DNA from: Dactylis glomerata
Lineage: Eukaryota; Streptophyta; Magnoliopsida; Poales; Poaceae
NCBI GenBank assembly: GCA_007115705.1
Contig: QXEO01002089.1
Location: 1,179,598 to 1,243,597, forward strand
Length of the DNA: 64,000 nt
Direction of reading: 5' to 3'
The position numbers and the translations under genes are program-made. Under the pieces are notes generated by a model, which was not told the origin of the DNA, made no database searches, and saw only the letters and a program-made list of their open reading frames with translations. Shown here one piece after another: positions 55,056 to 64,000 of the stretch; position 1 is the stretch's first letter; every line of letters starts with the position of its first letter.

Positions 55056-56522
55056 GACTTCTCTCCTACATTCATCGTTTTGCATGTTCTCGCCTATATT
55101 CAACGGACTGTCCAATCAAAGATTAGGAACATATAAAGGGGCGGGCGATAGAGACCGGGCACACCTTATAAACATGACATCATATTTGAAAGACAGCACA
55201 TAGAGATAGAGGAGTTATGTGATCGTAAAACAAAGAACTGATAACAATCAACGTATTATTGAGAAATCCACCGCCACAAAACCCCAAACTGATAGGACCC
55301 AACTTGTCGAAAGCATTCCACAAAAAAGCTAGTAGCAAATGTCAAAAAGGAAGACTTACAACCCATGACACACATGATATTTCACGTCATTTTCCCACAT
55401 ACTAGAAAACTGGTCTGCTCCAAGTATAATGACAAACAGAAAAGTGGAGCGCGACACTCGATGGTGCAGGCGCAAATTTAATCAAATTATGCAAAAATAT
55501 TTCACCAAAATGTGTTGTATAGATCTTGTACATATCAGTGCCAAGCCTTGTGGCACCTTGATCTCCTTTTGCTGATTATAGTTATATCCCCACCTAGCAT
55601 CAGTTGTGTGAATTATCTGTGTTGATTTTCATCATAATATTCTACTAAAGTCATTGATATAGTATGTGTTTGAGCCTTAATTTAAGATACTACACCCTAG
55701 CCATTAACATGTCAATATTAATATGTTAGCGAATAGTACGTCGTGGTCAGACATGATAAAAGAAGATTTAATGTCACATCGATTCTAAAAGTAGCAATGT
55801 TAGTTATCTCATGGTGCGCAAAATCCATATCTGAATCGTGTCACCAGGTTGCCATATCCACTCTCTAGTCTCCACCTTGAAACCAACCCACATTTAAAAT
55901 GGAAAAGCAAAGTAGCATTTGGTCGATTCCATTGCATAATGCAGAATAGTTTGCTCAACAAGAATAATCTCCGAGAACACTTTCTCAGAGTCAAAGCATA
56001 ATTTACCATTATGCACCGATATGAATCGATCGGAACTAATATGCCTGCCATGTTGATTATAGAAATGTTGGGACATATAGCTTAAGTGGATGTACCAGGA
56101 TGTCAGTTGGAGTGCGGTAGGTGCACTAATAAACCTAATGCAATTATGCAACTGGTATTTTAATTGAAATCTCAGGATATACCACATTTATGTGCTTAAG
56201 TGGATGTACCACATTTATGTGCTTTGCCCTAGAAAGTACTAAAGAAATAGTTGGCGTCGCGGCAAGATATTGCCCCTTAAAATTTCCATTGTATGTTCCT
56301 TTGAAAATGCAATACTCACATTGCGTATCCGTATTTTATTCATGTTTAGAATTAGTATTCTTTTTTCTTGAAACAAGGGATTTTGTAAGAAATTCACCCA
56401 AAACGTTGGTCTATAGAAATTTGAACATCCAAACTTAAGAAAACCATCATGAAATATGTTTTTAATAAAATTACGAGGTAACATTAGAACATTTCAAACT
56501 TCAAGAAAACAATATATTCTAC

Positions 56523-56607
56523 TCCCTTCGTTTCATATTTTGGTCATGATTGTAGTTAAATTTGAGCTAAAATCACGACAAAAATTGCGTGACAGGAAAG
56601 AGTACAT
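56523..56607. mobile_element. Possible decayed Stowaway-like MITE
   Basis: CTCCCTTCGTTTCATATTTTG after TA at the left resembles a Stowaway end. The right end (GGAAAGAGTAC) is too degenerate to be certain. Confidence 0.3.
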
Positions 56608-57817
56608 CAGAATATAAATTGTTCTAGATATAATAAACATGGCAGCGCAGCTTCGGTTTTGGAGGCCTTGCTTCGTAAGCTATGACAGGATCTCTTGTCT
56701 CGAGCCAAGAACTTGGCAGGAAAACTTATGTACGACAGAGTGGCCATTCCATTTCAATAATAATAGGATAATGCGGCCTATTTTTTTTCTATCACAGGTC
56801 ACGCAGTACATGTCAGCAGAACGAGTGAGCCAAGACGTGAGGCGACCATACCGAGCCACCGTCCCAGTTGTTTTATTATGACAAGATGCATCGGTCAGGG
56901 TACATCGATAAGTATCAAAAATGGACCTTGCAGTGATCGACATGTACTATGATGTTAACCATCCAATCCTTTTCAATGCCTCCAGGAGAATCCATCCAAA
57001 AACAAACACAATATCTGTCAGCACCCCTGCCGATCTGGTGTTATTGAACACAAGAATTTTTCTCGCGCGAAACAGTTCAATTCCTGCGGGGACGAAGAAG
57101 TATATCCCTCGTTCCTGACCAGCAACAAATGGAAGTTACCCATCTAAATGTAATGTTCTGTGGAGTAATCTGAACAGATGTGATGTGATCTGCATTAACA
57201 CAATTTAAATTAAAGTACATACAAGTTCATTCTAAACAAAGCCAAAGCCAAGCAATAACATAGGTTAATCTCGAGGGGGGAAGAACAATAGCAGATCTTA
57301 ATTCTGCAAGAACAATTGGGCATTTTACATCAATCATGTTCATGAATCTCGGAGTACAACAATATGTTATTACATTATAATCATTAGTCATGGAGCAATA
57401 ATTTGTTGTAAGATCCTTCTCCACTCCTAATCCTTGGTCGAAAACCAAAGGATGGGGGGCCAATAGATACCATAATAATTCACAATCTTCATAGGGAGGA
57501 AGACACATTTAGAAAGATCAACAAGAAAGGGGGCAGAAAAGTGGAAATACAAGGAGAAAATTTTCACCTAGGCAAGCCCGCAAATTTGATACAATTGACT
57601 AGGTTCGAATTCCTCCATTTCTTTCACCGGTGGGGCAGCAAACTTAAATGGTAGAAATCTCATCACCTTCTACACTAAATAACCCCAAAAGAATGTAGCG
57701 CCAGCAATTACTAGGAAGATGTCATGAAGCTAGTACCTTGCAGCAGCAGTAAGCAATAGCAGCCAATTAAGCATGGCCAAATAATATCACCTTGTTTCAT
57801 TGCTGTGTTTTTTTATA

Positions 57818-59716
57818 CTAGACCACCATCTCATCAAGCTGGAGCTGTTCGAGCCAGCCGCCGATGACACCGGCGGCAGCATCCTCCTCACTGTCAATGC
57901 CCTCGCAATGGTTTGCTGACCGACCCACCATGTGAATGTCCTCACTGTCAATGCTCTCGCGGTGATCTGCTGATCGACCCAAGTAACCAATGTCCTCACA
58001 GTCAATGCCATCACGGTGGTTTGCTGATCGCCGCAAGATCCCAATGGAATCCGTTGGCATGGTCCCGTTGATCGATGATTTCTCCGGTGTTGGCTCCTTC
58101 ACTAATGTATTGACCCATGAGAGGTCTGGCTCGTCGCTGTTGGCTCCAGACCGAAGATCAAACGACGACGACCGCTTGAGGCGGCCGAGCTCATCGTTGT
58201 CGGCACCCCAATCAGGGGTGCCTGAGGGCAGGCCCCATTTGGACCAGCTAGAGCCGACCACCGGCGAGCCGGCGAGGAGTGGGGCGCTAGAACCCAGGTC
58301 TCGTGAGCTCATGCTTCGCAGTGTATGCTGCTGCATCTTCTCCCGCTGCGCCAGTGCGGCGAGCAACCGGGAGCTCATTGGGGAGACTGGCTCTGGGGTG
58401 GCCGCAGCCCGTGGCGAGAGCAAGCTCTGCTGCTGCTGGAACTGGTTCAGAAAGGCGGCTTTGTGTGTCGGCGAGAACGCAGAGCCCCCCTGATCGGTAT
58501 ACCGCGGCGAGTGGGAGGCCGCTATCTCCCCCGCGAAGAGTTCATCCAGGTTTGACGGCACAAGCCCCTTGCCCCTCATCGATCGGACCGAGGAGGGCGA
58601 CCCAACATGGTTGTCGTAGTCCGCCGCGGCGAGAAGCTCGTCGACAGCCATGGCCCTCGCGCTCAGCGAGGTCCGCAGCCGGCTCAAGTGCAGGTTCCCG
58701 GCGCTGCCAGGCAGGCACAGCGCCGGCAAGTTAGGCTGCGGCCACGACATGCCACTCCCGCCGCCGGACGGCGACAGAGGCGGCGTGTACGAAGAGCCTG
58801 GAGAGGACATCCCCATCCCCATGGCTGCCATCTCCATCACACCGCGAGGGGACGGCACGGCCGAGCCCGTGGACACGTACAGCGGCCGGAGCTCCTCCGG
58901 CGTGTGGGCGAAGAAGCAGACGCGGCGCGCGCAGCCGACGCCGTCCTTGCAGAGCCGCGTCCGGTACTGCGCCGGGTGGAGCCAGCTCTCGAACACCCCG
59001 TGCGCGTACTCGCACATGTCCCCTCTCCTGCAGCCGGCGCCCTTCTTGAACTCCGGGCACGGCACGCAGCTGTAGTGGTACTTCCTGGGATCCCTGCGCC
59101 GCGCGTTCTCGCCGGGGTGGACGAAGGGGCACTCCGTCCAGTCGTGGGAGTAGGCCCTCGAGCAGGCGCGGACCTTGAAGGAGTACATGCGGAAGTCGTC
59201 GGAGGCGTAGGCGCCGTTTTTTATGTCCGGTAGCGAGGGGTCCGGCGGCCACTCCTTGCGGGCGCCGAGGAGGGAGAGGATGTGGTTTTTGAGGGGCAGC
59301 GAGTTGGGCGGCAGCGCGACGAGGTCCGACGGCCGGCGGTGGAGATGGTCGAGGAGGGTGGGGTCGGCGCCGGCGGCGAGGAGGCGGGAGACGGCGGAGG
59401 GCGCGGATGGAGCGCCACCTGCGGCGGCGAGGTGGAGCGGGGTGGAGAGCGAGCACGCGGAGGCGCGGTTCGGGTCGGCGAGGTAGGGCGGCGAGAGGAG
59501 GACGTCGAGGCAGGTCACGGACCCGTAGGCGGCAGCGACCATGAGCGCCGTCATGGGCTCCGCGCCCCGCGCCGGGGAGTACCACGGCGCGGGGTCGTCG
59601 GCGATGGACGGGTGCGCGGCGAGGAGGTCCGCGAGCGCCGCCGCGTCGTCGTCTGCCGCCAGCTCCAGCAGCCTCGCGGAGACACCAGCCCCGTCATAAT
59701 CGGATGCCTCTCCCAT
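57818..59716 (-). CDS. Ankyrin and tandem CCCH zinc-finger protein (plant RR-TZF class)
   Basis: An intronless 632-residue protein. Two ankyrin-like repeats lie at about 54-122 (MTALMVAAAYGSVTCLDVLL, STPLHLAAAGG). An arginine-rich CCH-type region lies at 180-205 (FKVRACSRAYSHDWTECPFVHPGE). Tandem fingers follow: C220-X8-C229-X5-C235-X3-H239, sixteen residues, then C256-X5-C262-X4-C267-X3-H271, exactly the plant RR-TZF spacing. Relatives, such as the ankyrin-bearing Arabidopsis SZF/TZF proteins, bind AU-rich mRNA elements, shuttle between nucleus and cytoplasmic granules, and act in salt, ABA and defence responses; this function is inferred from family. The Ser/Pro-rich middle and LLAALAQREKM and GLPSGTPDWG segments are conserved in the family as I recall it. 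Odd: three 18-residue tandem repeats (559-612) before the conserved GWLEQLQLDEMVV end. The start is the first ATG in frame, and the frame is unbroken, so it is likely functional. Confidence 0.92.
   Translation of the reverse strand: MGEASDYDGAGVSARLLELAADDDAAALADLLAAHPSIADDPAPWYSPARGAEPMTALMVAAAYGSVTCLDVLLSPPYLADPNRASACSLSTPLHLAAAGGAPSAPSAVSRLLAAGADPTLLDHLHRRPSDLVALPPNSLPLKNHILSLLGARKEWPPDPSLPDIKNGAYASDDFRMYSFKVRACSRAYSHDWTECPFVHPGENARRRDPRKYHYSCVPCPEFKKGAGCRRGDMCEYAHGVFESWLHPAQYRTRLCKDGVGCARRVCFFAHTPEELRPLYVSTGSAVPSPRGVMEMAAMGMGMSSPGSSYTPPLSPSGGGSGMSWPQPNLPALCLPGSAGNLHLSRLRTSLSARAMAVDELLAAADYDNHVGSPSSVRSMRGKGLVPSNLDELFAGEIAASHSPRYTDQGGSAFSPTHKAAFLNQFQQQQSLLSPRAAATPEPVSPMSSRLLAALAQREKMQQHTLRSMSSRDLGSSAPLLAGSPVVGSSWSKWGLPSGTPDWGADNDELGRLKRSSSFDLRSGANSDEPDLSWVNTLVKEPTPEKSSINGTMPTDSIGILRRSANHRDGIDCEDIGYLGRSADHRESIDSEDIHMVGRSANHCEGIDSEEDAAAGVIGGWLEQLQLDEMVV
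57881..58042 (-). repeat. Three 54-bp coding tandem repeats in the zinc-finger gene
   Basis: Residues 559-576, 577-594 and 595-612 read GILRRSANHRDGIDCEDI, GYLGRSADHRESIDSEDI and HMVGRSANHCEGIDSEED. In-frame expansion without disrupting the C-terminal motif. Confidence 0.9.
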
Positions 59717-59922
59717 GGGCCGGCGGCGCGCGATCGGAGAAGCTGTTCGACGAAATGGTGGAAAGCAAGGAGGTCTGGGGGAGATGAGGGGAAAGGGGAG
59801 TGTAGCCTTGGGTTTTTGGACAAAACTAGGTTTTGGTTGAGTTTGGGTTTTTCAGGGGCCTGTCTTACTTTTGCCCTGTGCTGGAGTAGTAACAACTGCT
59901 ATGCTCCAAGGGTAAAAATGTA

Positions 59923-60080
59923 CTCCCTCCGTTCGGGAATATAAGATGTTTTAGCTTTGTGAATGGAATGTATCTAGACATCTTTTAGTGTATAGATTCG
60001 AGCGAACCTATACACTAAAAGATGTATAGATACATCTCCTTCACAAAGCTAAAACATCTTATATTTCTAAACGGAGGGAA
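59923..60080. mobile_element. Stowaway MITE, 158 bp, in the zinc-finger gene upstream region
   Basis: TA on both sides. CTCCCTCCGTTCGGGAATAT at the left pairs with ATATTTCTAAACGGAGGGAA at the right, and the arms continue as AAGATGTTTTAGCTTTGTGA / TCACAAAGCTAAAACATCTT. Nearly the whole element is one hairpin. It begins 207 bp upstream of the start codon of the gene on -. Confidence 0.9.
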
Positions 60081-60401
60081 TAGTTTTCACAGCTTTGGTG
60101 TTGGTGAATTTTGATTCAGGTTTTTACCTAGTGGTGTTCATTTGGGTGGAAGAGGTTATGCTTAATCAATAGTAACTGCAATAGCCAATAGGACAGAGGA
60201 AAAGATGCCCATTAGTTTGAGTGGAGGTGCTCACCTCAAATATTCATCCAATGGAGATAAAAGTTCTGTCTCTTTCTCTTTGTATCAAGGGAACATGTAC
60301 ATGTACTTGTACTGCCACGTGCTTCCCTCACATTAATCGAGAGTTATTGTTTTGGACAGACACAGCCACTAGCTAGGACCATTTTTTTCTTATGGAACAT
60401 A

Positions 60402-60602
60402 CTTCCTCTCTTTCTCATATAGTCTCGGATCCTAGAAATGACGTCAATCAGATTTATCTATATTTGACAATATTTATTAAAATATACTAATAGCTACATC
60501 ATAAAATTAATATGTTCTACACAATTATATCTATGATAAATCTACTAAAATTAAATTTATGTTGTACACATTAGCTTCACTTGAACAAAATGGGAAGGAG
60601 AA
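60402..60602. mobile_element. Possible Stowaway-like MITE
   Basis: CTTCCTCTCTTTCTCATAT after TA at the left and AAAATGGGAAGGAG at the right resemble a degraded terminal inverted repeat around an AT-rich interior. Confidence 0.4.
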
Positions 60603-62015
60603 ACTATTTGCAATTATGAAAGAAAATACACTTTTCAAGACAAGTTGTGCGTAACAAAGATTTTAAGAAATTGGAGGAAGTTTACTATTAACTAACCAAT
60701 GATTAGTATTGAAATTCAAACTTATCACGTCGTCGAGGGAAGCTCACATTTGCAATAGTTGCATCCGCACCCCATTTTGTATTTCACACTTGCATATGTC
60801 AAAAAAATGTGAGATAAATCATGGACATAGAATCTTGTGCATCTATAAATATTTATCCAAAAGTATGACAATTTCTGGCCTATATAAAAAATATGATGTA
60901 TTGATAGCACATGGTATTATTTACTTATATCTTCTGTTTTTCGCATAGGTCATACTGTCATGAGCCTAAATTTTTTTGGTGCATAATATACAACATTACA
61001 AATGTTCATGAATTATTTCATATTTTTGGATACCTGGAAACTCCGTCTCCGATACGTCTATGTGAAACTTCTAGTGCTGATCTTGTACAAAAAAAACTGC
61101 CATTTTCATTACGTCACCATAACCTAACACCGACAGAAAATATTTTGATGTGGTGATGTGTGGGGTTAATTGTCCTTTTGTTGACCTGGCTGGTTTTGTG
61201 ATGATAAAGTGCATGTGGCTAGGTCTTGTTCGATAGCTCTAGTTGTACGTATGAAGATCATTTGCTCGTGGTCTAGTTTTTGTCAACATATAAGATCTCG
61301 TGGATGACTTTTGCATAAAGCGTTTATTTCTTTTTCTTATTTTTCACTGAAAGTAGCACATGAGCTATATCAACAACGGTGTAAAAGCACTAATAAGATG
61401 ATAAAAATAATAAAACGGGTTAGAGAATAGATTCAGTTACTACTATAACTTATCTCTTTGATTCAGGGCTAGTAGCATGTCTTGGTGAAGAACTGAACAC
61501 GAACGAGGCAAGTAGAAGTTCACAGACTTGTCAATCCGGTCCCACTCGACATTCTTACCGGTTCACCATGGCCCAGACGAGCAAGGGTAGAATCGGGAAA
61601 TGGTAATGCTATGCTGTGAAAGAGAAGCGGGACGGCCAATCAGATAAACCGTCCGTCCGCGCGGGTCTCTTCCCACTCCTCGGCACTCGAGCCTGTCTGT
61701 AACACCTGCAGCCTACTCACTGACATGCCGGCCCCATGTTCCCTGGGCCTACCTACCAGTGAAATTCGGTGAGATCCATTCTTCCCACGTGAGGGCGCAG
61801 ACTGTAGGGTGGGGTCCACCAGATCGTGTTCACGAGGCCGCGGGTCGCTTCCGAGTTCCAACTAGCGTGGCATGTCGTCCGGCGCGGCGGGTCGAGCTCG
61901 GTGTGTTCGGTCCGACTCGAGCCGGACAGCCCTGATGGGCACGCGCTGCCTGCCTGGCCGCCACGTCCTGTCTATGCTCCCGAACCCAGTGGTCCTGTAT
62001 GTGCCTTGCTTGGCC
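60603..62015. other. Intergenic, no recognised gene
   Basis: Only short frames without domains. The region from 61480 is GC-richer but shows no exon structure. Confidence 0.45.
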
Positions 62016-62018
62016 TTA

Positions 62019-62365
62019 GGGCGTCTCCAATGTGGAAATAAGCCCGGCCATAAGGCTCTTGTGGTCGACCATAAGCAGTTTTAAACATTGTGGGCATCGC
62101 CCTTAAGCTGTAGAAGCTTGTGGTCGCTCTTACCGGTAAGACCCGGCCATATAGAATAGAAAACGTTTATTTCTCTCTCCTCTCTCCTAGCCGGCCTTCA
62201 TTTCTTGCATGCAGCACTCACGAGCCTGCCTCCTTTTTGCATAAGTGGGCTCCACCTTATGGCTCAAAGCACGTCTTAAACATTGAGTGGTGTTCGGTTT
62301 GCTATAGCACAAGATGTGTGTCAGATCTTTGTGGTCGACTCTGGTCTTAAACATTGGAGGTACCC
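62019..62365. mobile_element. Tourist-like MITE, 347 bp
   Basis: Ends GGGCGTCTCCAATGT and ACATTGGAGGTACCC form an inverted repeat with three mismatches. Flanking TTA and TGA are an imperfect TWA-type duplication. TTAAACATTG and GGTCGAC motifs recur inside. Confidence 0.6.
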
Positions 62366-62513
62366 TGACGTCAGAAAATTTACATATTTGGGAGTTCAAA
62401 TACATATGGGCGTTCATAAACTTGTCCAAATACCTCCGTCTGCAAGGTGAGGGGTATATGCCGTGAACTAGAGCCAACGAGTGTACTAATGGACTAAGCA
62501 ACCTGCTGGTCGT

Positions 62514-63545
62514 AGAGCGGCTTTCGATCCATCCCACTTTGTAACGGATTTTTTAGACTAACAGAGATCGCTCCCCAGTTCCATTATTTATAACGAAACC
62601 ATAGCGTTCTTACACCACACGCCCCAACGTTTAGCTGACAATCAATTCAAAAGTAAAACTGAAACGGAAAGAAAACTAAACCTCAAACTCCACTGAGAAG
62701 CGTCCACGGCCGCCATATCTCAGAGGAGTTAAACTCCATACTAAATTCTTTTATTACAGCCAGATTCTACTACAAATTTAGCAACTTCCTGAGAACCTTT
62801 TGGAGCTTTTTGCTTCTCATCACTCAGAAGGACGAGGCATGGCATCACCCGATCACCACATGCACTGCCTCATCATCAGGGTGGTTCTGCAGGTAGGCCA
62901 TCGATGCGCGCCCACCATGATGAGCGCCAACACCAGTCGAACTCTAGGAAGAAATCAAGCCAAACGACTTGCAGATCACCCCGGCATCAGTTCCAGCGGC
63001 TGCCTGAGTTTTTGGGTCAGCAGGTCCACAAATTGATCTACTTTCACCCACACCTTGTCATTGAACGGGATCTTCCAATTTCTCAGATATGATAGTGTCA
63101 AGTGCCACACCTGTTTCATATTTCACCAAACCTTTCTGTTAAACACAATACTATTTCTATTATTCCAAATGCTCCAGATAACTGCAGATGAAATAACATT
63201 AAACTGCAAGTTATTACAAAGCCATTTGGATGCAATGCTTAAGAAGTCAGTTACCCAAAAACCAAAAACTTCAAACACCATATCTCATAATAGCTTAGAA
63301 ATCAGACACTCAAAGAATAAATGTTTAACATACTCTATTTCTTTGCATTGACTACACTCCAGAGGTTTAGGCATCCCCTTTTCCTCAAATTGTCCCTAGT
63401 CATCACCTTATTTTGTGAGAAGAGCCAGAGGAAAACCTGGACTCTGGGGGGAATTTTCAATTTCCATACAGCAGGAAGAAAAATTTGTTTAATCCCCACT
63501 TTGTAACGGATGTAGAGCGGCTTTCGATCCATCTCACTTTGTAGT
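62514..63545 (+). repeat. Tandem 38-bp duplication split by a LINE
   Basis: GTAGAGCGGCTTTCGATCCA at 62514 recurs at 63512, each followed by TC(C/T)CACTTTGTA. Without the LINE and its target duplication, two adjacent copies remain. Confidence 0.75.
62550..63494 (-). pseudogene. 5'-truncated LINE, ORF2 C-terminus (zf-RVT region)
   Basis: On -, the frame from about 63480 reads VWKLKIPPRVQVFLWLFSQNKV. A +1 shift near 63375 continues it as CSQCKEIEYVKHLFFEC, the Cys/His zinc-binding motif at the end of plant LINE reverse transcriptases, followed by VIWSIWNNRNSIVF. At least two stops interrupt this frame (near 63285 and 63100). A T6 run at 62549-62554 (A-tail on -) and the 17-bp duplication CCCACTTTGTAACGGAT at 62533-62549 and 63495-63511 define the insertion. 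The endonuclease and polymerase domains are missing. Confidence 0.85.
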
Positions 63546-64000
63546 TAAAATCGGTTAGGCTACTTGTAGAATTTAGCAAATTAGTTTACCTTAAACTAGC
63601 CCCTGCTTTAGCAGGTTTACGAGAGACGTCCACCTGCAACCCTAGGTGAGGTGGCCCGCAAACTCGGATAGCGAATTTATTTTAGTCAAAATCGATCCCG
63701 GCTAGACGCGTGACTTGCCATGTCAAATACCTGACTTTAGCTATTTTGCAACAACAAATACCCATTTCCATATATCATTTGTGACGGTCCTTGCATATAA
63801 AACCCTATTCCTTGTATCGCTAACACTAGGATACCCCCGATAGCAACGATTGGCTGATGTGGAGGGCGGCGAGAGAGCAGTGCAGAGGCGTACAAGTGGA
63901 TTCCGCCGCCACCATCGTGTGCCGCACAGTCGTTTTGGTTGTCCCCCACGTCATGCTAGTTGCTAACTACGGGTTCTTTCCGCCTCGGCGACCTCTCTTC
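63546..64000. other. No recognised feature
   Basis: Mixed sequence running to the window end. A 70-codon frame on - (63737-63949) has no recognisable domain. Confidence 0.4.

Larger units (their letters stand above)
54952..57780. other. Intergenic, no recognised gene
   Basis: AT-rich sequence. Small frames (80-97 aa at 55809-56187 on -; 80 aa at 56639-56881 on +) have no domain or exon context. It holds the micro-insertion at 55006-55055 and a possible MITE at 56523. Confidence 0.45.

Overview
The window is nuclear DNA of a cool-season grass (Pooideae; most likely Triticeae such as wheat, Aegilops, barley or rye, or possibly oat). The reasons are intron-bearing plant genes, dense nested LTR retrotransposons, Stowaway and Tourist MITEs, a CACTA element, a Helitron, and an LTR family ending in GAGACGTATCA that is typical of these genomes (family recognition from memory; species is inference).

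Only two genes look intact. A cytosolic-type guanylate kinase with an N-terminal kelch-like region lies on + in ten coding exons (18884-21712, 393 aa). An intronless ankyrin plus tandem CCCH zinc-finger protein of the plant RR-TZF class lies on - (57818-59716, 632 aa). Everything else that codes is mobile-element protein, captured gene fragment or relic.

Layout. 1-9473: a young LTR retrotransposon without pol, with 4.6 kb LTRs; its 5' LTR is cut by the window start. It sits inside an L1-type LINE (9474-10683, -). 10684-18200: MITEs, a broken Ty3/gypsy relic and unassigned DNA. 18220-21980: the guanylate kinase gene. 21990-25925: gene-poor sequence. 25926-54948: one CACTA transposon of 29 kb, defined by CACTA ends, matching terminal inverted repeats, dense subterminal repeats and a 3-bp TGT target-site duplication. 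54952-57780: intergenic. 57818-59716: the zinc-finger gene, with a Stowaway MITE about 200 bp upstream of its start. 60100-64000: MITEs and a 5'-truncated LINE.

The CACTA is a nest of nests. It carries one pyruvate-kinase exon with its splice sites (27827-27990), a Harbinger-like fragment, a chromovirus (28543-45194, TSD ACCGC) and a Copia-type element (49390-53896, TSD ATTAG). The chromovirus contains a second, gag-only LTR element (31888-39494, TSD CTCAG) within pol and a Helitron (41765-45058) within its 3' LTR. The Copia unit is unusual: it has 84-bp outer LTRs but also contains a complete, unrelated 131-bp LTR with its own polypurine tract and primer-binding site, so it reads as a composite of two families that integrated as one unit.

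All exon joins, element boundaries and difference counts were read by eye; family names rest on motif recognition, not on database searches.
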